Source: Planctomycetaceae bacterium (GTDB taxonomy: Bacteria; Planctomycetota; Planctomycetia; Pirellulales; Lacipirellulaceae). Taken from it: a stretch of DNA of 29,637 nucleotides. Made by a program: the position numbers and the translations under genes. A model generated the notes under the pieces. That model searched no databases, was not told the DNA's origin, and saw only the letters and a program-made list of their open reading frames with translations. The DNA lies in NCBI GenBank assembly GCA_002713555.1, contig PATG01000018.1, forward strand, positions 139,534 to 169,170, written 5' to 3'. Below, piece after piece: positions 1 through 8,170 of this stretch (the stretch's first letter is position 1; every line of letters starts with the position of its first letter).

Positions 1-105
1 GTGATCGAAGGGGGGATTTCTAGAGAGGATGCATTTTTCCGTTTCAAGAATTCCCGATAGTTTTCGTCAGAAGGTTTATGAATGCATGAGCTCTGTTACA
101 GCGAC

Positions 106-1233
106 TCAGGATATCAATTGCCCCAATGTAAAACCTACCAGATCGTTGCGTGACTGACAGATTTCAAAATAGCGATCCCACCCATTGCAGCATTGGGCCA
201 GGTGTAGCAAGCTGGGGGCCATTGGAGAGAGCGTGTAATCTTGAGGGACGACCTCGGTATATTCACGGAGCGCAAGTTCCGCCTGATCGGTTCGCGCTAA
301 AAGAATAAGATACGTTTCGATGGCAGCAGAACCATACACGTCTGTAGCCACCTGCCGTGCCTGGCATCCGAAATAATCCACGGCCTCGGGGACTTGTTCG
401 TTCAGCTGTGCCCTAAAAAACTTTAAATGGGTCGGGTACAGGTCTTCAAATGGAGGCTGGTCAGGGTACTGCAACTCTTTGTCCAGGCAACTTCCGTAAT
501 AAGCAAGATCGATAGCTAGTTGAATTAATGCAGAATCGGTTAGAAGACGCGCGAATCGAACCGTGGTTGCCAGGTGAGATGTATCGATGTGATAAGCCCC
601 TGCTTCGACTAAGTCCGGATGTTGGTGGAGTATTGTGCTGATCGAGTCGATATCAGCTACAGGTCTATTGAGCCGCTTGAGATGGCCTTGCAAATTTCCA
701 AGCAACTCATCGTGCACATGTCGCACCATGAGAGTCGCACAAGCTTTTAAGTCTGTTGCTGGCAATTGTCCCGCTAAGCCTTCTAATTGTGTGATTGCAT
801 TGCAGGTGCCCTGCCGTGCGAGTAGCCAGGCGAATCCACGTTCGGGATCAATGGCTTCGTAGAGGGCCAAGGCAATTAATTCGTCAGCATGCTCTTCGTC
901 AAGTACAACAGAGCCAAGCCATTTGCGAAGCATGTGTTTTTCGCCGGCTGCGCGCAAATAGTTCCAGGCTTCCTGTGCCTGCCCTCTTTCTAAGTAAAGT
1001 TGCCCCACCTCACGGCAAGCGGTCGTGTAAGCAGTTTCCAATTCAGATCGCAAGGGTTCTGCCAGTGCGTCCAGCGATTCTTCTTGTCCGTGAGACAATC
1101 CGAGTCGATGGCGGCATTCCATCAAACGAAGATCAAAAAGTTTATGTAACTCGCCAGATTCCAGCAATTGCTGCGCAGCACGCTGAAACATTTGGTCTGG
1201 TTCGTGGGTTAACGCCGCAATTTCTTCAAACAT
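106..1233 (-). CDS. Conserved hypothetical protein, mostly helical
   Basis: I do not recognise this protein by family. The reading frame is open back to 1389, but the residues before the Met at 1233 (rich in Cys, Pro and Ser) look untranslated, whereas from that Met the sequence becomes regular and helical, so I place the start there (375 aa). It is rich in Leu, Ala, Glu and Gln with stretches such as YLERGQAQEAWNYLRAAGEK and later ETYLILLARTDQAELALREY, which have the spacing of TPR/alpha-solenoid repeats, though no canonical TPR array can be drawn. There is no signal peptide or membrane segment, so it is probably cytoplasmic. It reads away from the left edge and ends at 106; the 105 bases to its left hold no gene I can support. 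A protein-interaction scaffold is possible but is only inferred. Confidence 0.7.
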   Translation of the reverse strand: MFEEIAALTHEPDQMFQRAAQQLLESGELHKLFDLRLMECRHRLGLSHGQEESLDALAEPLRSELETAYTTACREVGQLYLERGQAQEAWNYLRAAGEKHMLRKWLGSVVLDEEHADELIALALYEAIDPERGFAWLLARQGTCNAITQLEGLAGQLPATDLKACATLMVRHVHDELLGNLQGHLKRLNRPVADIDSISTILHQHPDLVEAGAYHIDTSHLATTVRFARLLTDSALIQLAIDLAYYGSCLDKELQYPDQPPFEDLYPTHLKFFRAQLNEQVPEAVDYFGCQARQVATDVYGSAAIETYLILLARTDQAELALREYTEVVPQDYTLSPMAPSLLHLAQCCNGWDRYFEICQSRNDLVGFTLGQLIS

Positions 1234-1537
1234 AGTCGAGTAGCTGTTTGGAAATGGTGGATAGAAAACACGAGAGCATGTTTTTAGATCGATTGGAACG
1301 GTCGAAATAGCGTTTGCTCTGCTGCATTGAAAGATCTTTGGGGCGGGACAATGTTCGCGACTCCTAAAAGCGGATGGAGCATAAATCATGTCAGGCTAAT
1401 TATACACGGCTGCCCGGAGAAGAGAACGGGACTGCAGGCTTGGAGTGAGCATGAAGAACTCCAGGCTTTTTAGGCAGGGGTTCTTCGAATGAGGAGAATC
1501 ACGAGTGGAGGCAGCAGAAATCAACGTCGCAATAGGC

Positions 1538-1984
1538 TTATAAATCCGAGAAACGAAAATTGTAAAAGCCGACTGATTGCAAGGGCTCTTCTGGTAAAGT
1601 CTCGTTGAAAACATTGGCTATGTGTGATCGCAAGGATTGAAGTTCAGGGTCAACAATTTCGCTAGGTTTTAACTGTCGCGTAGCAAGCAGCAAGCGATGG
1701 CGAATCTCCGGCCCATTTTTTTCTAGAGATTCCTCAACAAGTTCTAAATTGCGATAAGCAACTTGTCCAAAAACGTGAAATTGAACTTCAGCAACCGCTG
1801 TCGTTTCGGCAGGTTGTGGTAGTGAGATATGAAATTTTCCTAAATCAACCTCTACCAATCGAGCCCCAATCGCTTCTGCACGGCGAGCCTCGATCAAGCT
1901 TTCAGCATTGAAACATCCATTAAGCAAAAAGCAGGTTGTGGAGATGCCGAAGAAGAGAGCTTGAACTCGCAGTTGGCAACGCAT
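1538..1984 (-). CDS. Small lipoprotein with FliL-like C-terminal domain
   Basis: 148 aa. The N terminus is a lipoprotein signal: a basic start, a hydrophobic core and the lipobox LLNGC with the modified Cys at residue 24. The rest has the layout of the flagellar basal-body protein FliL: a beta-rich stretch (VEVDLGKFHISLPQP, then AEVQFHVFGQVA), a helix with an x-EIRHRLLLA motif, and a final helix-strand unit ending near VGFYNFRF. FliL usually has an N-terminal membrane helix; here a lipid anchor would take its place. It is divergent from two plus-strand genes that share the same architecture, with about 150 bp between them. No other flagellar gene is in the window, so a flagellar role is not shown. 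The FliL link is from pattern recognition by eye and needs a profile search. Confidence 0.7.
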   Translation of the reverse strand: MRCQLRVQALFFGISTTCFLLNGCFNAESLIEARRAEAIGARLVEVDLGKFHISLPQPAETTAVAEVQFHVFGQVAYRNLELVEESLEKNGPEIRHRLLLATRQLKPSEIVDPELQSLRSHIANVFNETLPEEPLQSVGFYNFRFSDL

Positions 1985-2135
1985 GATAAATTCCTGATTT
2001 GGTGGCTGAGATTCCTCGATACGAAGGGCAATTCAATGGGGTCAACCGTTGTAATCGTTACGATGTTCCTGGGGTCGATCACCACCTTGGAGGCCACTTC
2101 AAATATAGGACATAAAATCGCCTCAAGCTTGACCT

Positions 2136-2705
2136 ATGTTTAAGGTGTTGAGGAAGAATTCAGTGTATTGCATGCTGAGAAACCAAAGGTTAAATCCATT
2201 CGGCAATTTGGCAAGAGACCGGGCCTTGAGTGCACTTCGTCAGATGTTGGTGATTTCCATGATTTTAACTGCGCTAGGATTGCCTGGCTGCGGTGGAGAT
2301 GTACAAGAAAAATTGGAAGACTATTTGGAAGAATTGGAATTTGATGCTCCGCTAGAAGCCGTCAAAGTTATCCAGTTGGGCGAATCTCATCGCATCTCAA
2401 TTGCTGCCCGTAAACAAGCCTACGTGGAAGGAGATGAGGAGCCCGTATGGGTGCAATTTAAATTTAAACTATTTGTAGAGGTTGCCCCGGAGAATGAAGC
2501 TGCGATTCTAGCGGCCACTGAGCGACATCGAGGTATGATCAATGACATCATCGTGCGTATTTGTCGCAACCTGACTTTGGAAGAACTGGGGGATAGTCGC
2601 CGCACATCCTTTAAGTCACGCTTGATTGATGCGTTGCGCCCTTTGCTTGGCGAGAATCGTATTCAGCAACTAATCCTGAATGACGATAGCTGGGAAGCCA
2701 TTTAG
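2136..2705 (+). CDS. Small lipoprotein with FliL-like C-terminal domain
   Basis: Up to 189 aa. A hydrophobic segment followed by LPGC (Cys at residue 52 from the first ATG) looks like a lipoprotein signal. The n-region from 2136 is unusually long, and the internal ATG at 2244 would give a normal signal with the Cys at residue 16; neither start has a clear Shine-Dalgarno, so the start is uncertain. After an acidic linker (KLEDYLEELEFD) come strands (VWVQFKFKLFVEV), then a helix with HRGMINDIIVRICRNLTLEEL and a last helix (FKSRLIDALRPLL), matching the order in the neighbours at 1538 and 2745. This order is that of the FliL domain. It is followed after 39 bases by the next lipoprotein gene, so the two are probably co-transcribed. 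Confidence 0.65.
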   Translation: MFKVLRKNSVYCMLRNQRLNPFGNLARDRALSALRQMLVISMILTALGLPGCGGDVQEKLEDYLEELEFDAPLEAVKVIQLGESHRISIAARKQAYVEGDEEPVWVQFKFKLFVEVAPENEAAILAATERHRGMINDIIVRICRNLTLEELGDSRRTSFKSRLIDALRPLLGENRIQQLILNDDSWEAI

Positions 2706-2744
2706 AATAGAAACCTTGGTGTAGAAAAATACGAGAAAGTAAGA

Positions 2745-3251
2745 ATGTCAATCCATTCTAAGAAATATTTGCTAATGAGTGCGTACAGCAAAGTCTGGCA
2801 ATTTGCATTGGTGTTGCTGGCATACGTTGTTCTGGGTTGTGGGAATCCAACCTTTGGTCAGCTGGCAGAAGAGAATACACCAACGAGCGAAGAAGAAAAT
2901 ATTGAGGAAAAGAACCTGGAAATCGATGCGGTAAGACCTTCACTTGAATTAGGTAGATTCGATTTGCGTGAACTAAGGTTCAGGAGCAATGTAACGGCGA
3001 AAATACTTTTCTCTTTGCATCTGGCTCTACCTCATGAGGCAGAAGACAAATCGCTTGAAAAAATCAAAAGATGGCAACATCGATTGCGGGATCAAGTCAT
3101 CATCGCCGTGCGCAAAACTGAGATAAAAGATTTGTTGGAGCCCGATCTAAGTATCTTGCGGCGCAACATTATGCTCCGCATCAACCGTCTCTTGAAAGTG
3201 TCTTTAGTTGAGGAAGTGTTGATTACGGAATTTGCGTTTACAACACATTAG
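2745..3251 (+). CDS. Small lipoprotein with FliL-like C-terminal domain
   Basis: 168 aa. The signal peptide ends in the lipobox VVLGC. The ATG at 2745 follows a purine-rich GAGAAAG about 6 bases upstream, which favours it over the internal ATG at 2775. An acidic low-complexity linker (EENTPTSEEENIEEKN) precedes the conserved part: strands (TAKILFSLHLALP), a helix (RWQHRLRDQVIIAVRKTEIKDL) and a closing helix-strand (LRRNIMLRINRLLK then EEVLITEFAF). The ending, with a short strand after the last helix, is close to that seen in FliL proteins (…FTEFVVQ type). With its two neighbours it forms a group of three paralogue-like lipoproteins. It converges on a pseudogene that ends 14 bases away. Confidence 0.7.
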   Translation: MSIHSKKYLLMSAYSKVWQFALVLLAYVVLGCGNPTFGQLAEENTPTSEEENIEEKNLEIDAVRPSLELGRFDLRELRFRSNVTAKILFSLHLALPHEAEDKSLEKIKRWQHRLRDQVIIAVRKTEIKDLLEPDLSILRRNIMLRINRLLKVSLVEEVLITEFAFTTH

Positions 3252-3265
3252 AGCAAACCCCACTA

Positions 3266-3724
3266 TTAGCGGATTGGGGCCCGGTCTTTTTCTGCCATAT
3301 TAATGCTGTGGTCCTGTTTGAGGTAGGCAAAGAGATCGGCGACCTGTTGCAGGCTGAGTGCATTGAGCAATTCTGATGGCATTGAGGATTGGAAGCTCGG
3401 TTGGATGTCATCGATGTCGGATTGAGAGAGTTCCAATTTCTCACCATCTGAAAGTAGTAGGGTGACTCCCAAGGATCCTCGAGGGATGACCTGTCCCAGA
3501 AAAGATCGGTCCTGGGAAGTTGCGACCTGAGCGGCGTACTGATCGGAGATGTTATGGGAGGGATACACGATGGATTCGAGCATTTCTTTTCTCTGAAAAC
3601 GTTTTGCTACTGTGGTCAGGTCGGGACCAAGCGTCTCACTGGAGGCGCCACAGCGATCGCATTTGATACATTGGGCTTTAGCAAATGCTTTTTCCCGTTT
3701 TCGATATTCGCCCAGATGCTCCAT
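3266..3724 (-). pseudogene. Remnant of a Pirellula/Verrucomicrobium-type heme-binding domain protein
   Basis: 152 residues match the C-terminal putative heme-binding domain common in large planctomycete membrane-bound dehydrogenase-like proteins: KAFAKAQCIKC, GPDLTTVAKRF, ESIVYPSHNISDQY, DIDDIQPS, MPSELLNALSLQQVADLFAYL. Two things argue for decay. The heme motif reads CIKCD (residues 19-23) where CXXCH is expected, so the axial His is lost. The frame is closed by TGA just before the first Met and again by TAA five codons further up, and no dehydrogenase/propeller domain is found upstream on this strand. Full proteins of this type are usually many hundreds of residues long. It may be the tail of a degraded gene, or a short diverged protein now using the Met at 3724; I favour the former. 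Confidence 0.65.
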
Positions 3725-3980
3725 TCATTTTGCCACAAATTAGTTTTTGTACATTCCTGGCATGGCTTGAGATGTTTTGGCAGTGCAGTGCAAGCTAAAA
3801 CTCGGGGGTAGCCAGGTAAGGGCTTAGGCTGAAAGAGCAAAATCAAATGAAGTAAATGGGCCAGTGCGATAAATTTACTGTCGATCGCCACGGATGCGGC
3901 AACAGAACTTCCAGAGTGCTAGCAACAGAGAGGGTCGCTCCAGGAACGAGTGAAGCCAGGCAGCAGCAGAGCTTCTTGGA
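3725..3980. other. Stretch without a supported gene
   Basis: Between the heme-domain remnant and the importer promoter. Short open frames exist on both strands but none has family-like composition. In the frame directly upstream of the remnant the minus strand reads KTSQAMPGMYKN, stop, FVAK, stop, which could be further decayed coding sequence of the same gene. I see no repeat or mobile-element ends. Confidence 0.4.
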
Positions 3981-4010
3981 TTGACCCAATTCGGCGTGTT
4001 GGGCTACTAT
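3981..4010 (+). promoter_or_regulatory. Sigma-70-like promoter for the ABC importer operon
   Basis: TTGACC at 3981-3986 and TACTAT at 4005-4010 are separated by 18 bases, a good match to the housekeeping -35/-10 consensus. Transcription would start near 4017, just upstream of the binding-protein gene. No operator palindrome stands out here. Confidence 0.5.
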
Positions 4011-4072
4011 TGCTGCCTTCAGTAGCTTGCCCATCTTGATTGCCCCGCCCAAAACGTCCCCTTTTACCCACG

Positions 4073-5977
4073 ATGCCTGAGACCAGTAGACTATCCACTG
4101 CCTTGCCTCTCAATGTCACTAGAGATTGGGGCACTAGGGGCAGGGTCACCAGGGATTGGCCACCTCAATCATTGCTCCCGGTTGGGGTAACGGTACTTTT
4201 TGCTTGTATTTTGCCAATATCCGGGTGTGGTCGTGTTTCCAATCAGGGACATGAAAAGGTTGCTTATCTTTCGATGGGGACAGCTGGACCAAACACATTG
4301 GATCCAGTTCAGGGATCCACGGTGTACGACAATCGTGGGTGCACTATGGTTTACCAAACGTTGCTGCAGTACGAATACTTGAAGCGTCCACTCGAGTTAA
4401 AGGCCCTGCTGCTAACCCAGATGCCAACCGTTTCAGAGGATGGTAAACGATATCGTTTTCAGCTTAAAAAGAATATTTTTTTCCAAGACGATCCGTGTTT
4501 TGTAAACGGTAAAGGACGTGAACTAGTTGCGAATGATTTTTTCTATTCCATCAAACGCATGTCGAATGACGAAAATCTTCCCAAAAGTTGGTGGCTGCTT
4601 AAAGACACGATTGTCGGATTTGACGAGTATCGGAAGGAGCAGAACGAGTCTCGTTTATCGGGAAAAAAGTTTGATTACGATGCGCCCGTGGAGGGATTCA
4701 AGATCATCAATGAGCATGAATTTGAAGTTCATCTCAAACAACCTTTTTACCGATTTCTCTACACGTTGGCCATGTTTCAAACGGCTGTGGTACCACGCGA
4801 AGCCGTGGAATATTACGGCAAAAAATTCTCACGACATCCAGTTGGTACAGGGCCTTTTCGGTTAGAACAGTGGGATGCGGGTATCCAATTGATTTATAGT
4901 AGGAATGAAAATTACTGGGAAGAGTATTACCCGGAAGATCCCGGACTTCTCGAAGATGGAAGCGAACCTTACGAAGGTTACCTGGACGATAAAAAACTAG
5001 GCTTTTATGAGGATGCGGGCAAGCGTTTGCCATTGCTGGATCGCGTCGAACTGAAATGCTACGTTCAGAATCAGCCGAAGTGGCTAAAGTTTCGAAATAA
5101 AGAATTAGATTACACGCATGTGCCCGCTGAAAACTTTGAAGAAGCTTATATCAAACGCACAGCTAAAATCCGCCAAGAATTCATTGATGAAGGAATTCGC
5201 GCGCATGCCGAGCCGCTGTTAGATTTAATCTATTTCGGTTTTAACATGGAAGATTCAGTTTTTGGAGGTTACGACGAAAAGAATAAATGCCTCCGCCAGG
5301 CAATTTCTTTAGCTCTGGATTGGGAAGAACGCAACGAAGCATTCTACAACGACTTGAATGTTATATATGACGGCCCAATACCGCCACGACTTGAAGGTCA
5401 TCCAGAGAATCATACATTAGCAAATTCTTATCGTGGGCCAGACTTGCCTCGTGCACGAAAGCTTTTAGAAAAGGCAGGTTATCCAGGAGGGAAGGGATTG
5501 CCCAGGCTGGTGTTCTATATCAGTCGAGGTGGGACCAATGCAGAACAATCGGAAATGACAAAACGGCAGTTAGCAAAAATCGGTGTGCGTCTCGATATTC
5601 GACTGGTTGATTTTGCCACGCTGAATGATGCGCTAAGAAGCAAACGAGCCCCATTCTTCTCATTGGCATGGTGATCCGACTATCCGGATGCAGAGAATAA
5701 TCTGCAACTCTTTTATGGGCCTTATAAATCACCAAGTTCAAATAATTTTAATTACGATGTGCCAGAGTACAACACTCTTTATGATCGTGTACGTGTCATG
5801 TCGCCATCTCCAGAACGCACAAAACTCTATGAAAGAATGCGAGATATGGTCATCGAAGACGCACCGATGATCGGATCCATGGCACGAACGCGTTTTTATT
5901 TGATTCAGAAACGACTCAGGAATTTCAAGCCCTCCGAAGATTTTTATAATTGGTCGAAATATTTAAATGTCCAGTAG
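4073..5977 (+). CDS. ABC importer substrate-binding lipoprotein (SBP_bac_5 family), interrupted by in-frame UGA
   Basis: Extracytoplasmic peptide/oligopeptide-binding protein of the OppA/DppA class. The signal ends in ILPISGC (Cys 52 from the ATG at 4073). The frame is open from a TTG at 4040, which would lengthen an already long n-region. Family landmarks follow: NTLDPVQGSTVYDNR, an FFQDDPCF segment, LVANDFFYSIKRM, HPVGTGPFRLEQW, CLRQAISLALDWEERNEAF and PRARKLLEKAGYP. After the conserved SLAW the frame meets TGA (5672-5674, codon 534). The same frame then continues for 100 codons with family-typical sequence (SDYPDAENNLQLFYGP, ERMRDMVIEDAPMI, RNFKPSEDFYNW) to a TAG at 5975. The full protein would be about 634 aa, normal for the family. 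It is either a recent nonsense mutation, a sequencing error or a recoded stop. The permease genes follow after 43 bases. The ligand cannot be told from sequence. Confidence 0.85.
5672..5706 (+). other. In-frame UGA followed by a small hairpin
   Basis: TGA at 5672-5674 interrupts the binding-protein frame. A perfect 6-bp stem follows (TGCAGA 5689-5694, TCTGCA 5701-5706) with loop GAATAA at 5695-5700, starting 20 bases after the UGA. A second weak stem (ATCCG 5674-5678 with CGGAT 5685-5689) overlaps its base. Loop distance and a G at the first loop position fit the loose rules for bacterial selenocysteine elements, but such small stems are common by chance. Other genes in this window end in TGA, so UGA is a normal stop here. 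Confidence 0.3.
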
Positions 5978-6020
5978 TGTCTGGATATATCAACCCTAAG
6001 TACGTGGGTGCATCAGAAAC

Positions 6021-6974
6021 ATGTGGGCATACATTATTCGCCGAGTGGTTTACAACATCCCAGTTTTTTTGGCGATCCTATTGTTGGTGATGGCGCTCTT
6101 GCGCCAACAAGACCCCGTACCCGGACTTTTAGGAAAAAATGCAACACAGGAGGAGTACGATAGCAAACGTAAAGAACTAGGGCTCGATCGACCGTTTCTA
6201 GTCCAGTATTGGGATTTGATCAAGCAAATTGCAACTTTAGAGTTCGAACAGCAAATGTGGACCCAGCCTGGAATGACGGTGGGCGAGCAACTCAAAACGG
6301 CGATCGCGCCATCTCTGGCACTAACCTTGCCTGCCTTGGTATTGACCAGTTTGATTTCGGTGAGTACGGGATTACTTTCGGCATTTGCACGCGGAAGGTG
6401 GATTGACAAAATGCTCGTCTTCTTTGCGGTACTCGGCATGAGTGTGAGCTTTTTAGTTTACATCATCTTTGGTCAATACATTGGCTCTTACCAACTAGGT
6501 CGATTTGCAGGAAAGCCCATATTTGCAATCCATGGTTACGAACCGGGGATCGAAAATTGGGCCTACTATTTGCTGTTGCCTGTGATCATAAGTGTGATTG
6601 TTTCGATGGGATACGATACACGGTTCTACAGAGCCGTCATGGTTGAAGAGACAGGCCGTGACTATATCGTAACGGCCAAGTCAAAAGGCGCTACGAAAAC
6701 AAAGATCATGTTTGTGCACATGCTTCGTAACGCAATGATACCTATTATCACTCGCATCATGATCACCATGCCACTCTTGGTCACGGGCTCTATTTTACTG
6801 GAAACATTCTTTGGGATTCCAGGAATGGGAAATGTATTGCTTACGGCTATTACCAATAAGGATTTTCCTGTCGTGGAGGTCTTTGCTTCACTTTTTGCAG
6901 GTATGTTTATTGTAAGTATTATCGCAACCGATGTTCTCTATGCCTTGTTTGATCCCAGGGTACGACTTCAATGA
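6021..6974 (+). CDS. ABC importer permease, OppB/DppB type
   Basis: 317 aa inner-membrane permease of the binding-protein-dependent transport family. The N terminus MWAYIIRRVVYNIPVFLAIL is typical of DppB/OppB, followed by a periplasmic segment with KRKELGLDRPFLVQYWDL. About six membrane spans can be drawn. The EAA loop that docks to the ATPase is at about residues 210-245 (EETGRDYIVTAKSKGATKTK, then LRNAMIPII), and the end (GIPGMGNVLL, YALFDPRVRLQ) is standard. It lies 43 bases after the binding protein, and its stop overlaps the next start by four bases (ATGA), so translation is probably coupled. Confidence 0.93.
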   Translation: MWAYIIRRVVYNIPVFLAILLLVMALLRQQDPVPGLLGKNATQEEYDSKRKELGLDRPFLVQYWDLIKQIATLEFEQQMWTQPGMTVGEQLKTAIAPSLALTLPALVLTSLISVSTGLLSAFARGRWIDKMLVFFAVLGMSVSFLVYIIFGQYIGSYQLGRFAGKPIFAIHGYEPGIENWAYYLLLPVIISVIVSMGYDTRFYRAVMVEETGRDYIVTAKSKGATKTKIMFVHMLRNAMIPIITRIMITMPLLVTGSILLETFFGIPGMGNVLLTAITNKDFPVVEVFASLFAGMFIVSIIATDVLYALFDPRVRLQ

Positions 6975-8170
6975 TCACAGGATTTCGACGGCTCCTGAAT
7001 ACACGAGAAGCAAGAAAACTAACCCGTGATAAATGGGCCATAGTATCTTCGTGCGTTATTGGCATTTATTTATTAATTGCCTTGGCCGTTATGTGTAATG
7101 TTATTACTCAAGAGGACTGTGCTGAGGTCATAGGACCCAACAACAAGCCGGGGTTCTTTCTGTCCGAGTCACCCGAACGACGATTTGAGGTTGCGCGTAC
7201 CAGTATGCTTAAGCCGATCATCCGGGCCTTGGGTCGAGCGGAGCCTGCTCAAGCGCTGGCCGATGTCCGGTTGGGCCAACTAAGTGTGGCCAATTTGCCA
7301 ATCGAGCAACTGCAAGCAAGAGTCAATGCGTCACTTGATATCCAACACGAATTGGAAAAGAGCGAAAATCTAGATGTGGATTTGCAAATGCTGCCAAAGC
7401 TGGAAGAATTTGAACAGCAAGTGGCTGATCTCGTCGAACCACTGACAGATTGGGAACGCTTTTTGCAGAACGCTTCACTTCTACTGGGAACGGATGCCCA
7501 AGGCCGCTCGATCTTCTTCAGGGCTGTCTATTCGGTCAAGGTGGCATTGCAGATCGGTGTTGTCACGGCTCTCGTCTCGGTATTCATTGGTGCCCTATTG
7601 GGGGGTGCCGCCGGTTACTTTGGTGGCTGGATTGATCACCTTGTCGTTTGGCTTTACACAACATTCTCATCGATTCCAAATTTGGTGTTATTGGTAGTCA
7701 TTGCATTTGCTTTCTCGGATTCTGAATCGGACGCAAAGGACACATTGCTGCCCGTCTACATCGCTTTTTGTGCTACTTTCTGGATTGGAACGTGTCGCGT
7801 GATCCGGGGAGAAACGATGAAGCTCAAAGAATTGGAGTATGTGCAGGCGGCACGCACGGCTGGATTTGGGAGCATGCGCGTGCTGTTTCGACATGTCTTA
7901 CCGAATACATCACACTTGATGTTGATTAATTTTTCATTGTTGTTGATAGGTGCCATTAAATCTGAGGTGATTCTCAGTTTTCTAGGTTTGGGTGTGAAAT
8001 CTCAACCAAGTTGGGGAATCATGATCCGAGATGCTGGCAATAACGGAGATGTGATGACCGGATTTTTTTGGCAAATTGGTACAGCTACCGTATTCATGTT
8101 TTTTCTGGTCCTTGCTTTCAATATTTTGTCAGACGCTCTGCAAGATGCATTTGATCCAAAGCACCTGTAG
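6971..8170 (+). CDS. ABC importer permease, OppC/DppC type, with extended periplasmic loop
   Basis: 399 aa partner permease. The first membrane span (about residues 22-43) is preceded by the usual basic N terminus. The family motif LGTDAQGRSIFFR is at 172-184, followed by the core spans and the EAA loop (MKLKELEYVQAARTAGFGS, then LPNT). The C terminus (SFLGLGVKSQPSWGIMI, LSDALQDAFDP) is canonical. Unusual is the segment of about 125 residues between the first span and LGTD, far longer than in typical OppC; it is rich in Glu, Gln, Leu and Ala and probably forms periplasmic helices. The gene overlaps the previous one by four bases and the next by one. Confidence 0.93.
   Translation: MITGFRRLLNTREARKLTRDKWAIVSSCVIGIYLLIALAVMCNVITQEDCAEVIGPNNKPGFFLSESPERRFEVARTSMLKPIIRALGRAEPAQALADVRLGQLSVANLPIEQLQARVNASLDIQHELEKSENLDVDLQMLPKLEEFEQQVADLVEPLTDWERFLQNASLLLGTDAQGRSIFFRAVYSVKVALQIGVVTALVSVFIGALLGGAAGYFGGWIDHLVVWLYTTFSSIPNLVLLVVIAFAFSDSESDAKDTLLPVYIAFCATFWIGTCRVIRGETMKLKELEYVQAARTAGFGSMRVLFRHVLPNTSHLMLINFSLLLIGAIKSEVILSFLGLGVKSQPSWGIMIRDAGNNGDVMTGFFWQIGTATVFMFFLVLAFNILSDALQDAFDPKHL

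Noticed and set aside
1396..1614. 72-codon minus-strand open frame
   Set aside because: Overlaps the end of the lipoprotein gene at 1538 in another frame and has no recognisable features.
3843..4149. Minus-strand frames opposite the importer promoter as part of the heme protein
   Set aside because: Their sequence does not resemble the expected upstream domains, and stops interrupt the relevant frame.
5672..5674. Alternative genetic code with UGA read as Trp
   Set aside because: Several clear genes here stop at TGA (for example 6972-6974 and 21183-21185), so UGA is a stop in this genome.
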